NCBI GenBank assembly: GCA_031841125.1
Contig: CM063110.1
Location: 29,198,678 to 29,262,677 of the forward strand
DNA: 64,000 bases
Direction: 5' to 3'
Source: Acanthococcus lagerstroemiae
Taxonomy: Eukaryota > Arthropoda > Insecta > Hemiptera > Eriococcidae
Positions 24,101-39,100 of the stretch are shown one piece after another. How positions within the stretch are numbered: position 1 is the first letter of the stretch; each line of letters opens with the position of its first letter. Under the pieces are notes generated by a model, which was not told the DNA's origin, ran no database searches, and worked only from the letters and a program-made list of their open reading frames with translations. The position numbers and the translations under genes are program-made.

Positions 24101-27100
24101 ATAGCGCGCTGGTCTCGGAATCCGGAGGTCCCGGGTTCGAGCCCACGTAGCAACTTGCTACATTTCGACTAGGCCGGGGTTTCGGCAAGGCGAGATTAGG
24201 GCTAAGATAGCCCTAACAGCCTTCCCGACGTCTCTGAAGTAATGCTCGAGAGGGCGGATTCCAGGGCTCGGGTTGATAGTAAAATTAGAAAAGAGAGATA
24301 TTAGATTATACAGAAACGTGATGCAATTATTCCACTCAGTTATACCCTATTTTCAATTGAAGAGCAATTTTAATTTTTCACGAGTCAACAAAAAAAGAAG
24401 AAAAAAATCATCAGGCTATAACCAGGAAGCAGTAAAATTTTTCTAACGAGCCATTCTCAAGTTGGCAACAATGGAATTTCACACATATTACCATTGTAAC
24501 ATAAATTTCCCAGCCATTTTGTAACGATAGACAGAGACTTGCAATTCATTTGTAGTAAATTTACTGAACACGTTTTGGAAGAGAACTCTCTTCAACTGCT
24601 TTTCTCATTTTCTCTTGCTTCCTTTTTTTCTCTCTTGACATACCCCCCCCCCTCCATCCGGAGGTAACACATCTGCACCACTTTAACCCACACTAGCTAT
24701 TGAATTGAACAAATGAAAATTGTTGATTTTCGTTCCGAATTGCGCGTTTGTTTCCAGTTTCTATGGAATATTTCTTGGTTCGGTTATGTTTTTTAGACAT
24801 GTAAGGCTATGAGAAATGTTACTTTCAATTATTTCCGCAAAAATAGTATTTCTACAAGAATGCGAAGATTTTTCACCTTGCCTGGGAGGTAGAATGTCTC
24901 AATTTTCACAAAAATGGAAGTTTCGTAATCGTTACGCGAGATTATGACTACCACTCGAGAATTTTATTACTCGACAAGGACGCCCCTTTGAGTCTCTAAG
25001 AACCCGCCTTTTTAAAACTACACGCTCTGTGCCTCCATGCATATCTCGAGTATTTGACGGCCATTTTCAAGTTCAATTCCTGCATGTAATAAAACCAAAT
25101 GTTGACTAATGAAAACTGCGAAAACTGAAGGTTTCTCTATGTCGCCATTTTCTGCTTTACAATAGGCATGCGAGATCGTAAAAACAAAACTCAATTTGAA
25201 AGTGAACAATCAAATTTTTCATGCCGGAAAAGACAAGGTAAGTAAAATCACTAACACTCCCATCTTATGTTCGTTGCAGTACGGCAGTTGAGGCAGAACT
25301 GCAGGAGTTCGAGGTTATATTCAAATAAATGGCGATGCACGATTAGGTATATCCAAGTAGCCAATTGCATCGTGTCATCGTACAGATTGATATGAAATCA
25401 CGGATAACGCCACCGTCATTAAATCAATGGCACGGTCAATTCTTACGAAAATTGCACTCATCCTCTACCAAGTCGGCTCAGGTTTACCTTGTATTAGCAC
25501 GCACGCTGTATAATCATGCATGTACGATATACTCCACCTCCGCAGTGTTGTAACTTACGGTGCAACTCATCGAAGCGCATCTCACCTATATCGTTAACTG
25601 TAAACATTTTACGAACATTCGAAGGCGAAAAAAACAGTTAATTAAAAATAATATAAATAATGCGACGTAGACGACATTTACCTGAAACACGAGCAGCAAA
25701 CGAACTTCGGAAACAGTTTGAATATGCCGGTGCAGCAATGCCTATAAATAACGAACAGCCATCCATACGTGGCCATGGACAGTTTCATGTAATGCTGAGC
25801 TTTCTTCAAGCACATCCACGACGGTTTGTCCATAAATAACTCTTTCACATCTAAAACGTTACATAACACCGATATTTAGACATTACATTAGCAATAATTT
25901 GGTGCAGTATTTTCGTCCAGTCAGATCAGAATAACATACTGGGTTTTCAGCATCATCGTCGCTGAGTTCAACTTCAATGTCAGGTTTAAACTGGAAATTA
26001 AAAACGGAGGTACTTGGTACACGAGCATCCGGAGGTAAATATTTTCTTCTACAAAGTTTAATAAATCCGGACCGGAGGACCAATTCGCAAAACTTACAGA
26101 AAAGTAGAAAACACCTACGAATCACCTGATGAAATAGTAAAGCGTAGATATCCAACAAGATGATACATTCGATTCCCATACATTCTGAATTAACCCTCCC
26201 ACGATTGTTTTCTGAATTGGTCTCACAAGTCCGGATTGTCAGGGAACGTGAAACAGAATTAGTGATGTCCATATCGAAGAATATTTCATATCGATATTAA
26301 CGATAATTTCATTGCCAATATCGATATATTGGTTTTTTTTTTTAATTGGTTTAAAAAAGCTGCACGAGTTCTAATGTAGTGTAATAATTCTGCCATCTAA
26401 AGAATAGGATGTTTAGAACAACAAATGTGCGTGTGTCAAACTGATGATGATGATGATGATGATAATGATGACACTCTACTCACATGCACAAATGTAAGTA
26501 GAGCATCTGGAAGCACCCGAGTACTGACATCCGCCATTTTGAGTAGCTTGGTACCGCGTATTAAATTGTGAATCATCGGGCACCAAGCGACTCGAAATGG
26601 CGTATGTCAGTACTCGGGTGCTTCCAGGTGCTCTACTTACATTTGTGCATGTGAGTAGAGTGTCATCATCATCATCATCATCATCATCAGTTTGACACAC
26701 GCACATTTGTTGTTCTAAACGGAAATACTCCGCATTTCTTTATTAGCGAAAGGATGTATCTCCATTTGTGGCAATATCTAAACAACGTCTAAAAAACAAA
26801 GGTATTTACAAGAAAACTCATTTTGCTATAATGGGAATGCTCATCATTTACCAGTTTCAAGAGTCTCATCTTAAAGAAACTTGAATCTCTCCCTGAACTT
26901 CAAATAGCCGATAAGCTGATACGTACTCTGTACTCTGTACCTCACCTACCGGCTACCACATTGCATGATGATAGACAGAATTTGACGATTCATTGCACAT
27001 TCGACTTTTGGAAGACTCGCGCCGGCTATCCACAGCAACGTACAGACGTGCAGTCTTTTATTCTCGAAAACTGGTAAGATTAAACGATCTTCGATATTTA

Positions 27101-30100
27101 TCGATACTTGGAGACTCATATCGATATTTTCAATATGTTAGAAACAACAATAATATCTACTGATATTTTCGATACGTTAGAAATATTGAAAATATCGATA
27201 AATATCGAAAACACGTGCCTACTCCGGATTAGAGATTTTAAAGAGCACCGAATACGTTTTTGTATTATACTAAGGGGCCCTGCCTCCTCCCCGCTTCATG
27301 ACCACCACCTCATCCTCCCCGATTGACACTAATCTCATCAGGGACGCACCGAAGAGGGCTCTTCTAAAGTTTGTCAGCAGGGAAAACGTAAGAAATTCAA
27401 TTTACCCAAATTTCAAAAGTATAGACTAAAGACTTTCAGTTTTTGTGTTTTTTTTTTTGCATTTGTCCATTTTCAACTGGTTTCAGTAGGCAAAATTAAA
27501 ATTGTTCGATTGCTACCTCTCCTCTAAAATAGCCAAGTAATTTCGATATGTTTGGCATCTTTTTTTTAAATATATATATATATATATATATATAAAGGGC
27601 CTTTTATTGCCATGTCACTTGTGCAAAAAATTACAAGTAAAAAGCATAGACCATTAGGCCCTGTATTTCTGCTTAGCTTATCTTTCTTCAAGAGGGGGAG
27701 GGGAGACAGTGTTCAACATACATATAAGACAGTCGCAATCATAGACCATTAGGCCCTGTATTTTTGCTTAACTTAGCTTCTTCAAGAAGGGAAGGGGAGA
27801 CGGTGTACAGCACACATATAAGACAGTCGCTTATGACGGCAGTAGAAAGGACATCAGATAATAAAATTAGGACTAGAGTCAATCATATATTTTCATTGTG
27901 AAGCAGAATTTGATACGAAATTTATGAAATCAGTAGTCCTCCAATGAAACTCACGAAGCTCCTCTCTCTTCTAGCAGAAGTCCTCGTCTGAAACTGCGCA
28001 CCACACGGTCATCAGACGTTAATTTAACCATTTGTCCTTTTTCCTATACCTTCTTCTGGAACATACAAAATAGAACCCATATCGCAGTGGTCGATTCCCT
28101 CAATTTAAAATTATTCGTCTTACCTTCCCCCCTCCCTCAATACAATCTTGAAAATAAACAGATATCAAAAATTATCTCAAAGACCTATTCAAAGACCTAT
28201 AAGCCAAAGACGTCACATCCATACTATATTCGATAAGTTTCTTAATTTTCAGGGCTTTCTTTACTCCCTTAGGTACAACAATTTTGAAAATCTGATCAAA
28301 ATAATATCAACAACGAACTCAGCGACTTACGAAATCTAAAAACGATACTATCCATTGACTAGTTCCATTTTCTAATCCTCCCCAGCCTCGAGGTTCTCAT
28401 TTTAATGATAATGAAATCTAAGGAACGATACTCTCCATTGACTTCTTCCATCTTCAGCCCTCCTCCCATGATACGAGGTTCTTATTTTGATAATAGGGTT
28501 GAACTGATACAAAATCGAATTCAGCTACCATGGAACTCCTGCAGTATTTTATGAGTTTCAACTTAACCCCTCTTCCCTTCCTCCTCTTCATTATCCCTCA
28601 CGTCTAACAATTTTGAAATTTTGATCAAATTGATACCAAGAATAAGCTCAGGGACTCGTGAAATTTAAGAGACAATACCACCCATAAGATGCACTCATTA
28701 ACTTCTTCAATTCTCGCTCCCCCCCCCCATCGAATTTTGAAAACACTATCGAATTGATATTTAAAAAAAAAAACACGAATTCTGCGACCCTGAAACGCTT
28801 GTATTCGAAACCCATACTCCATTTTTATGATATTTTTATGACTTTTCGGACCTTGCCCCACCCAGTTCAGGTCTCATTATTTTTAAACTTATAAAAAAAT
28901 CTATATTGAAACTAAATTCAATACAAGCAACTTTTATACATTGGTAGCGATCTTAAAAAGCTATCGACTACCAACGAGAAATAGCAGACGGTACATGTAA
29001 AGAGTTAAGAATCAAAACTCACATTTGCCATTTTACTTCAAGGGCGCAAATAGGCAAAATACTGTACACGGATGCAGGCATATCTTTGCTGCGCCTGTAA
29101 ATATGCGGTATGTATAACATACTCCACGTTCACAGGCGCAGCATATATATTCCTACACCCGTGTACAGTATTTTGCCCATTTGCGCTCTTGAAGTAGAAT
29201 GGCAAATGTGAGTTTTGATTCTTTACCCTCACGTATTCTCAGCCCTTTCTATTATTCCTGAAAGATCAATGTTCAGTTTTTTTTTGTTTTTTTTTACAGA
29301 AAATAGTTTTTCCTGGATTTAATCAAAAAATCCTAATCTCTTAGAAAAGGAGGAAAAAGATAAACATATTCTTCCCCCCCCCCTCTCAATAAACCAATAA
29401 ATAAAATTAGTGATTGCAACCACTAACTGGAAGACATCTCGACCTCAATTTTTTTGTTAATAATGGCAGCTCCAAAAGTTGCATTAGTCAAGTCCTTCAG
29501 AAACTAATGAAACACCAATAAACGTAATTTTAAATTGGTGGTACTAGTGGAGCGGGGCAAGGGGTGACGAAAAAATGCATATGAATTAAAAGGTTTGATA
29601 ACAAAGGAACAAATTCAGGGGTATAATTTGCACCCTCTTTACTCAGAGCTTCGGGAGATAAGAAAAATTATTGAAATTCTACAATAAAACTGGCGTGTAC
29701 AGCATAAGAGGGTACTTTGAATACCGCGTGGCACCACCCCTGTCACATTCAGAGAAAAATTACAAAGAAGTGCGTTTGTTCCAATTTTCATGCGAATTCG
29801 TTTTTTAATAATTTTTGTTCTGCATCTTCTTCAAGTTTCGAGATTTAAATAACTGAAATATGTGGCGCAGTCTTCCTTCGGGGTAAAAAGCAAGCTATAG
29901 TCATCCGCGGAAGATCTCTCGGGATTCAGTAGGGAACAATTCGAAACACATTAAGCAGAGTATTTTACTGCGGTGCAGATGTTTTTCTCTTCGTTACCGG
30001 CGGCGGAATACGGGAAAACCTTTGATAAATGGCGAGAATGAATGGACGCCTGTATAGCCATGAATGGCGCTTATTTTGAAAAAGATATTCGTGTACTTGA

Positions 30101-33100
30101 TGAAGATGATGATTAATAGAAAATTTTGTAATCGTATGCTTTTTTCCTTCTTTAAAAAACTTGGAGGGGTCAATGCATATGATTTTTTTCAAATTGGTCC
30201 GGAATAGCTTTCAACCAAATGAGCTCGGCGTGGTCTCAATCGATAGCTAATGAACCAAATTATTCCCCTACTGCGTTAAAACGCCGATAGGTAGCGTCAG
30301 TGGGCCGTACGAATTTTAGTCTCAGTTACTTAGCGACAGTCTATGTAGAAACGCGAGAATGGTCTGCAAGATTGTCACACTGAATATTCGTGAAGTGATA
30401 CCGCGAGTGAATAGACGAGGTGTAACAGGGTGTAACACATAAGGAAAGGAACAAAATGAAATTAAACGATCGAAGAACGACCAATGATTCTTAAATGTGC
30501 GAATGAAGGAAGAAGTGCGAAGAACGAAAAAGTACATACAAAAAAGAAAGAATCATGATTACGGATTCAGAAGCGATGTTTAAATATTCACTGAAATACT
30601 TCATTCTCACTCCGCGAAGTACATAATTCATTCATTCATCGAAATGAAATACTTCACTGAAGTACTCCGCGAATGAACGACCCAACTCTAAATCTTTGTT
30701 CCTTGCGTCTCGGGTTCGAATTCCACCAACGCCGGAAAAAGCTAGTGATATTCGAATACCTCCGCTAACATCCTAGCAAACTACAGTATCAATCGAGGTG
30801 AAAGATAGCGCGCCATGTAACCCCCCGCAAATTTGAACGAACAAGGCAAATCGCAATGCGTGTTACCACCAGATCTAACAGACTGATACTGTTGTGTGCA
30901 CGTTGCGGCCAGCTTACTCAAAGCTGTGAAACACGCGGCTAGTGAGCGAACTGCGGCAGCACATTCTTCGGCACAGAGAAGGAAAACTCTAACGCAACAA
31001 ATCGTGGGGAAAACAACGGCTAACTGCCCCGACTAACCTGCTCAAGAAAGTCGCGCGTCAGAAACCACGACTGCCAGATAGATATTGATTGGTTGACTGA
31101 TCGATTGTACTTCATAATCCTCATCTAATTTCTTTTACTTTTAGTCTAGCATAATCCAAAACTATCTCAACATATTCTGCGGGCCAGCTTTCCGACCTTA
31201 AGCTACAATCGTAGTTTCGGAAGAGCTTCGGAGTACTCGGTAACGTTTCGCAATAATAATAATAATCAAATACGATCGTAATAGCAGGCAATAAAACCCC
31301 GATCAATATCGTATTATGCCATTTGCAACCATTTTCTTCTTATACACCTCACAGATGCTCTGCTGATTACTCAGCCAGGCTATTACCGCCACTCGACTCT
31401 TGGTGTTTACGATGCCATTTTACAACTCGGGAGTCCTTCACCGCCAGTAATTGCCGTACATGTCGGGACGAAGACGAAAAGTAACATTCGCGCTCCTCTT
31501 CGCTCCGAAGTACGGATAATTACGTCTTTGTTTTCGAGCACCGCTCGCGAATAGCCGCACCAACAGGGGCTCAGGTTATTATTTGTTCAACGAAATTTAC
31601 AAGCCATAAATTGGAAGAAAATGGATTACCAGAAGTACATCTGTAACGCTGTTCGGCTATTAAAGCTAATCTGCGCTGTTCTCGACACTCGCGTTTCTGT
31701 TTCACCCGCAGCAGAATACAGCCGGCGATGAAGTCGGTCGGAGTGATGTCAGTGCCGCGGAACAGGTTGCTGAATAAGCCTGCAACCAGAAAATTCGCAT
31801 TGTAGAAGAGACTGAAGAAAATTAGCCCAACGACTGAACGCAAAATTTACATTTGACCGTGAACAGTCGAAGGCATTTTAAAATAATTAGGAGGAATTGA
31901 AAAAAAAAAGTAGAATGTATCGCAAATGATGGAGTTATTCTCTTCCAGCGAACAAAATGTTTAGCAGCGATTAAAAACAACAGCTACATGAAACTAGTTG
32001 ATGAATGGCTGCGCAATAAAATACTAGTTTTCTCAGTTGTATAAGTGGTTATTATAGTTATCCAGATATGTTTGCAACTTCGTATTTCGAGTACACATAA
32101 AGTAAGATAAAGGCACACGGGTACAGGCATTAGATTGTCGACGGAAGAAAAAATTCTTACGGCGAAGCTGCGAGATGAATTTTCGACGCAGATACGAGCA
32201 CAGACAAGCATAATGGGCAAAGTTATGGAAAATGGCGTACATTTGGAGCTAAAATTACCTAAAGTCGGATCGGGAATGAAAAGTACGGTCAGAAATTGTT
32301 GTACCCTCGATCCTCAATGGCGCAGGTGATTTTTCAGAGCTAAAAATCTTTCATAAAAATAAAATTGACCGATTATAGAGAAACATGTTAATTTAATTCT
32401 GTAATTATGAATCTACGGTACGCCAAAATATTTCAAGCCGGAGGATATAGAGCTTCATGTTCGGAAACTAAAAAAAAATTCATCTTTAATCGAAAAAAAA
32501 AGTTGGAAAACAAATGGGATTCGATTTACGTGTATATCATTTGAATGCAAAATTACATTCTTCGCTTCCATTTTACAACAGATAATAACTGTAATGTTTC
32601 CAATTAGCCCACGAGAATGAGGAAGAGGAACTTGGGCTCAACCACAAATATTAAGGCACATGACAGAGAGGGGACGGAGTAAGACCAGCGCGAAAAACGT
32701 ATTCTCAGTGCGAGAGGAGAAGGAGGAGGATGTAGATACCAAAGATCCCGACTGACAATCAAAAGAAGATAACCCGATATACATAATTTTTGTGAATATG
32801 AGTCTCGGAATTTCCCAATTTATACGCGCAATTTTAGGAATTAGCAGGGAAAGAAGGAGGACTGGTACCCTCTCCTGGTATCATCTCCGGGAGGGAATCA
32901 CAAGGGAACATCATTTAGTTTTTTTGTAATGAAGATTGTCTCGGACAGAGTTGCCATTTCATCAGCACGAATAGTCGCCAAAATGGCGTATCAAATAGCC
33001 AGAAAATCGCTAAGAATGTAAATTTCTAAAAAAAATAGCTTACTACTAACTGCCATCAGTTTAACATAGCAGAAGGAAAACCAGAGATGTATTTTCTCTG

Positions 33101-36100
33101 CGCTAAAATATCAATACTAAAGGGAAAAATAACACGAAATGCAACAAAATTAATGAAAAAACGAGTGACGACCAGGTAATAAAAGTAGCCTGCAATTTTA
33201 AATAACTAGTTTCATGACTTCACTTCAGTCTTTACTCCAACTAAAACTGAGATTTAAAACCATCAGTGAAAAAACTAAGCGAACAATGGTATAATTTTTC
33301 ATACACAGTCGCCACTTGCAACTCTCTTGATAAATCGCTAAAAATATCGCTTAGCGATTTTTTAATGATTTATGTCGCAATATTGTACTTCAATTCGCTA
33401 GATCTGGTGACAAAATCGCTATAGAACGGCAACACTGTCAAGATTATCAAAGTAGCCCACTGGGATAACCTGAGGAAGTCAGCTTACTCAAACCTGTAAT
33501 GTTCGAGTGAGTATGGCCAGTTTGTTCAACAAAGACAAGGGCACAACCAAGGAGGGAGGGGGGCTAGGGCTATAGCCTCCTACCCCTTAAATTCTTCAAA
33601 AATTTTTCAAAATCAATTTTGAAACGAAAAAAAATGATACTGATGGCCTGAAGCGGTTACGTTGCGTCGTAGGTTTGTACAAATTTACAGCTCATGAAAA
33701 CAGGTAAGTACTAAGAACCAAATCAAGCTTTCGCTCCTGTCAAGTTGTTTTTTTTTTTTTTTTTTGATATTTTCATGTCTTTGCTTTGGCACAGCAACGA
33801 AAAAAACTACTTCTTGAGCGTTTTTTGGAGCAGCGTTACTTTAGAGCATCATGGGGGGGGGGAAGTCGGTAAAACAACTGATCGAGAGTTTTGGCACACA
33901 AACGAAAAAAGTGTTTCTTTTTAAGCGTTACTTCTGCGGCGAGAATCGAAATCAAAGCTCATGGTGACAATTCAGTTCAGTGGTTGACATTTCCATGGAA
34001 ATTTATTTTTCTCCCAGCCACGGGTATACTTGAGCCAAAACCGTAACGCTCTCCCCCCGACACGAAGCCAGTCTGTTGATTTGCTCTTCAGGGTGACAAT
34101 TCAGTTCAGTGGTTGACATTTTCGTGGAAATTTCTATTAACAACATGGCTGCAGACTGTAGTCGTGTCGATATTAAAATCGAGACATGAAAATGCTCTCC
34201 CGAGGTTGCAGATCCGTCTGTGAATGTTTTCAAGATGCTAGTGATTTTGATCACGTTTGGTTCGATTTCGTGGTTTTCGGTTGTTTTGGTCAATTTTGGG
34301 CAGATATAGACAGTTTTTCTTTACGTAAGATTCTAGTTGTTTTCCATTGCTTTTAGTCAACTTCCTCCCAATTTTTCTTTATATTATTTCAGTGCCCCCC
34401 CCCGCCAAATTATATGGTTATGGGTGGTTGTCGCTCTCATTTAATCTGGTCTCTGTTTACGGATTCGATTTCGAACTATGTATTTTAAAATTATTTCAAC
34501 CATTTTTATCAGGAATGAACGAAAATTTTCAGTGTAGATGCAAGTAGTTTCCTTCCATTTTCATTCTCCTCCTAATGGACCCTACCGTAGGTTTTATTTA
34601 ATTTTGAAATTTCAGATTTTTGTCTTGTTATGTGCGCAAAATTCTGTTCTTTTAAGAGGATAAAAAAGTCAAAACAAATATTCAACTCACGGAGACTGTT
34701 TTTTAAAATAATTTTCGTATGAAAAATGAAAACTTAGGGAACTTTTTATGACCTTTTCAGCCAAGTGTCGTAATTTTTCCTAATACAACAAAATAATTTT
34801 CCTTCCACATTTTGAAAAGGAGTATACTGATTTTTCGTCCTTCTCCCTTCCTCCTTCCTCCGCCTTCTATGGTTTATGCTACCGTTTGTGGTTGATGGTA
34901 TAAATCGGTTCAGACCTATTTTCTGCGGGGTGGGGAAAGGGATTCTCCTTGGTCTTTTAATTCGAAACCACTCTCGTTTTACTTCGGACTACGAGTCAAT
35001 CTCCAGAAACTAAGAATATTAAACATTTTTTGTTAGTTTTTTGGGGGTTTTTCTTCTACCCCCCCCCTTCACCACCCAATAATATTTAGTTAATATGTAG
35101 TACAAAATATTCAACAAGCTTACAAAGAAAGATCATCAAAATTTAAGGAGGTAGACAATTTTTCTAACCCCCCCCCCCCAAAAAAAAAGTTCAGGATGCG
35201 CCCCTGAAGAAAGAGAACTTATTAGCTGCAAGTACATAGCTATGTTGCACATATAAATCATCGAGTCGTCACTGTTGCAAATCGGAGTCAATGAACTGCC
35301 CCCCCGCCCCTCAGAAAAGAGATAAAGCTATGGTTTTTAGTTCAGCTTCAGATTCACAGTCCTGAATATTACTGCTGGTAAAACGAGGTAGTATTTGTTA
35401 TAGCGCTTGCAACATTTCAAATATTTTGAACACGTCTGCAGCAGGACAGAATGTGTTGCACAGAATAGGTCAATTATTATATTAGCGTGCTAACATAAAA
35501 GTCCGAACAAAGAGGTAACTAAACCTACCATACCCCAAATAAGTTTCCGGAAGTAATTTCATTCTATCACTACAAGACCGGCTAACATAGAAATCTGAAC
35601 AAAGAGGTAACTAAATACCTCACTTTCCTTTGAAAAGTCGGTAAAATACTGCCCCCCCCCCTCCCGAGTAAGTTTCCAGAATAATTTTCGTTTTATTACT
35701 ACATGGTCTAGAGAAGTGCGGTTTCCTCAGAAACATAAAGTACATCCTCCACCAGAGGAACAGTGAAGCTGTATAGTATTAGGAAAGAGAGAATACAAAA
35801 TATGTCAACTGGTCACCTTTTTCCTCTACAAAAATGAATAATCCATATGGTGCGGGTGACTTTTTCAATTTGAAATTGAAAAATATGGTTGGATTTTTTC
35901 AGTTCATTAATTTTTCCGAACTAGTCGGCCTTCAAGGGAAGTACCCCTTCCTCCTGCTGTTAAACTTGTGGCTTCGTAATAAGAAAATTTTATGATTTGT
36001 TAACATACGCCAGAGCCGGTACTTAGGGACATCGAAATATTTATTTCACAAATTAATATTATAAAAATCGTTAGATTACATAATCTGGTTAGCAACGCAT

Positions 36101-39100
36101 TCGCAACTACATTATTATTTTATGTCAGAAAATGAATAGTGCACCGGAATTCAGAGGTCGTATCTACGAAATATTCGACCAACAATTTTTTAAATTTTAA
36201 ACCAAATTTCACTACAGGCTCACCTACGTTGGTATTAAAGCTTTTAAAGTTACAGAAACCTTTCATATCCCTTCAACAGTGGATTTACGGAAAGTTCGTG
36301 TTCAGCCTTCGTCTTTTCCTTCATTAATTTCAATTTTGACTTGAAGAAGACAGGATGGAATAAGGTTTCTGATCTTCCGGCGAGAATCAGAGAGCTCCAT
36401 AACCACCAGTTAAAGAGCCCAAAAGAGAGCGGCTCCTGATCGATGAAGAGCTCGGGAGAAAGCGGGCCCACCATCAGGACACCAACCACCGGCATCCACA
36501 CCGAAGCTGCAAGAGCAGGCAGCAAATACTGCTAGGAATAGGTCAGTAAGATTGAAGAGGAAGGGGCAGGCCCAGTGGCACCTCGAGGACTGAGCGATTC
36601 TCCCTCAACCACCAATTCAAGGAAGCGATGGAGAACACAGGAGGTGGAAGTCTTCTGAGACTGTCTTACCCATGGAGGCGACTCGCACTGCTAGAAGCGA
36701 GCCTCCCGGCTTGGGTGCGTAGGCCAAGTGAGGAGATGAGGAAGGCAGCACCTGCCACTGAACCGTCGTAGAATCAAAGGCGACAAACAACACCCAGAAA
36801 GACGTAAACTGACTGAAGATAGACAGTCTACTCTAGTTTTAAGGCTGTATTTATATCAGTATTATAATTCGCATACAGTTATGTAAATTAAAGATATGAG
36901 CTCACAGGCGCGAATTTGGCTTTTTTTTTGCACATAAAAATTTCGAGCCCCCCCCCCCCAATATTTTCAACTCAATACTGGAAAAAATAAAACAAATTTT
37001 ATCATCAATTTTTTAATTTAACAAAAAAGAAAGTAAAATATGACAAGTAATAATGAGTAGGGTATAATTTTGCCACCAAAACAGATGAAAGATGACAATT
37101 CGAATTTTCAAAGAGAAGGATTCTTGACCGCTCCTAAGAACCGCGATAACTGGGATTCTACCCCCCCCCCCCCACTATATTTTCCTTAAGTGAGCGCCTA
37201 TGTATGAGCTCCTCTCTCCCTGCCTCGAGCTAAACCTACTAGAAGGTATGTAAGGCAGCGGAGGGAGGACATTCCAAATTTTATTTTACGTGTTTTGAGA
37301 TAATACATGGAGCTAACCGAAGGAGTTCGGGACTGGCTGCAGGGTGGGGCAATGGCCCCTCGCGCGATAAAAATAGGTTTCTAATCAAGAATTTCAGTTT
37401 TGACTCAACAGAGACAGGACAAAAAAAGGTTCCTAATCAAGGAACCTCCATTCGTGGGGTGGAAGGGTAATAAAAAGAGGTTTTTATTCGAAGAAAAACT
37501 AGGTAAGAATGGGAGGAAATTAATCGACTCTTTCGATTTGTACGCCACTCATCAAATATAACAAATAAAATGTTTTCTTTTTCTTTTCTTTTTTCCAGCC
37601 GAAGACTTGATTTGAAAGGGTAGAAAACAAAGGCCTATGGTGAAATTCTACGTCTCACTTCCTCCTTCAACCGTAGTAGTGAATGAATAAATTTTAGAGA
37701 ACGATTTACGCTTGACACTTTCATAGTCTGCTTGTTTTATATTCCAACAGCTCTTTTGAAGACACCTTGAATAAATTAATACCTACTATCCCAACTACTG
37801 ACCTGCGATCGCTCTCAAATTGAAAACCAAATCATAGCATTACTACAAAATTAACAACGAACGTCAACTACACAAAATAATTATTAAACAATTATGTATT
37901 AGTACGGCTAAGAATTTTATGTTTTTGGACGTATGTTTCATTCCGAGTTTACAGGAGATATTTAAGTCATTTCTGCAAATGACGTGCTTCACAAAATTGA
38001 AGTATTCAAATCATAAAGGCTTATTTTAAACAAATCCTAACATTTTCTGGAGCATATTAGGATATAACAAGTTAGATACCTTCTACCCTCGTAGGCCTGG
38101 GTGCCTTTAGGTTTTCTTCCAGTGGTGAAGAAGGGATACAACTCTTTCCCGAAGAAAACGTAAGACTTTTTTCAATAAAATAATGATTTTTTTTTAACTG
38201 GAGGTGGGTGCCTATGTTTTTATTCATCCCCTAGCAGCAATTCCCTATAACTGTTCTATCGCCCTCCCCATGTTCACAAGGATAGTAGCATTGTCTACCA
38301 GTCTTAATTGATAAATTTTCATTGATCAAATCTCGAAGAGTCATAATGAATATTTTAAACAGGCAAGGAATCACAAACAAGAGCCTCACGGAATCCTAAA
38401 CAAGTCTGGAAGAGAGTAAATGAGTATGCTCTATTTTTGAATTTCTCACTTTTTCCTCATCCGAAGTAAGTCATGTCTGGAGAAAGATATTTTGAACTTT
38501 TCAGTCATGGATCATTTCGCGAGAAGTTCGAAAAACTTCACATTAGAGAACTTGATTAAACGAAAGACATCTACGAAACATCAAGGGCGTAGATAAGGGG
38601 AGTCTTGAGGGTCTAGGCCCCTTAACAAAAGAAAACAACAAAAAAAAGCGGGGTTTCCTCAGGAGTTATGAGAAGAAAATCAAGAGGGGAGAGCGTAAAA
38701 AGTCAGACAGGACAGAGAAAAACTTCTTTTAGAGTCCCATCCCTAATAACCGATGAGCTGTCTACACCCTTGAAAAACATACTTCTGCATACTTCGGTAA
38801 CTTTCAAGCACAAGTTAGCATACTCCAACAGAATATAAAAATATTCTTCCAAACAGCACATTTTACCTTCTTCGAGCATAATGTTCCTAGCCCTGATTGA
38901 TAGCACAAAATTTTATCAAAAATATCGGCTGACTTGAGTTCGAAAGAAATCATTGCGAAATGTCAATTACCTATGTATAATCTGGAGCTCCTAGAGTGAG
39001 AAAAATTCATTAACAAACACAAACCATCAAAGCCTAAATAAAGACCCTTTTCTCTCTTCATCTTCTATCACTAGGCGGCGGAATTCTTGTCCTAAAGAGG

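Larger units (their letters stand above)
21226..25681. other. DAGL intron, 4.5 kb
   Basis: Holds the CAGTGTTGYCA element at 22330-22659, a fold-back element at 23364-24056 and a SINE at 24080-24298 (each listed separately). At 21700-22200 there are several CCTGGTTTTT/CTGCTCC phrases in both orientations that may be another old element. The remainder is AT-rich and blank to me. Confidence 0.5.
25851..31629. other. DAGL intron, 5.8 kb
   Basis: Contains the hairpin element 26411-26720, the tandem repeat 27645-27833, degenerate tandem copies at about 28270-28890 (CAATTTTGAAAAT.TGATCAA, ACGATACT.TCCATTGACT) and the hairpin 28997-29228. Near 26280-26335 and 27090-27210 the word ATCGATATT recurs many times, a small AT-rich simple repeat. 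A short candidate exon at 25940-25990 does not fit the reading phase. Confidence 0.5.

Noticed and set aside
24080..24150. A functional tRNA gene
   Set aside because: The tRNA-like head continues into a 219-bp body with target duplications and two more copies; it is a SINE, and the fold of a real tRNA is not conserved.
25940..25990. Candidate 51-bp DAGL exon (acidic, [17 protein letters not shown]) with AG and GT borders
   Set aside because: The flanking exons join directly in phase (G plus AT gives Asp). Inserting this exon at that phase reads G-TT-TAA, a stop. It is also not in the vertebrate protein at that point.
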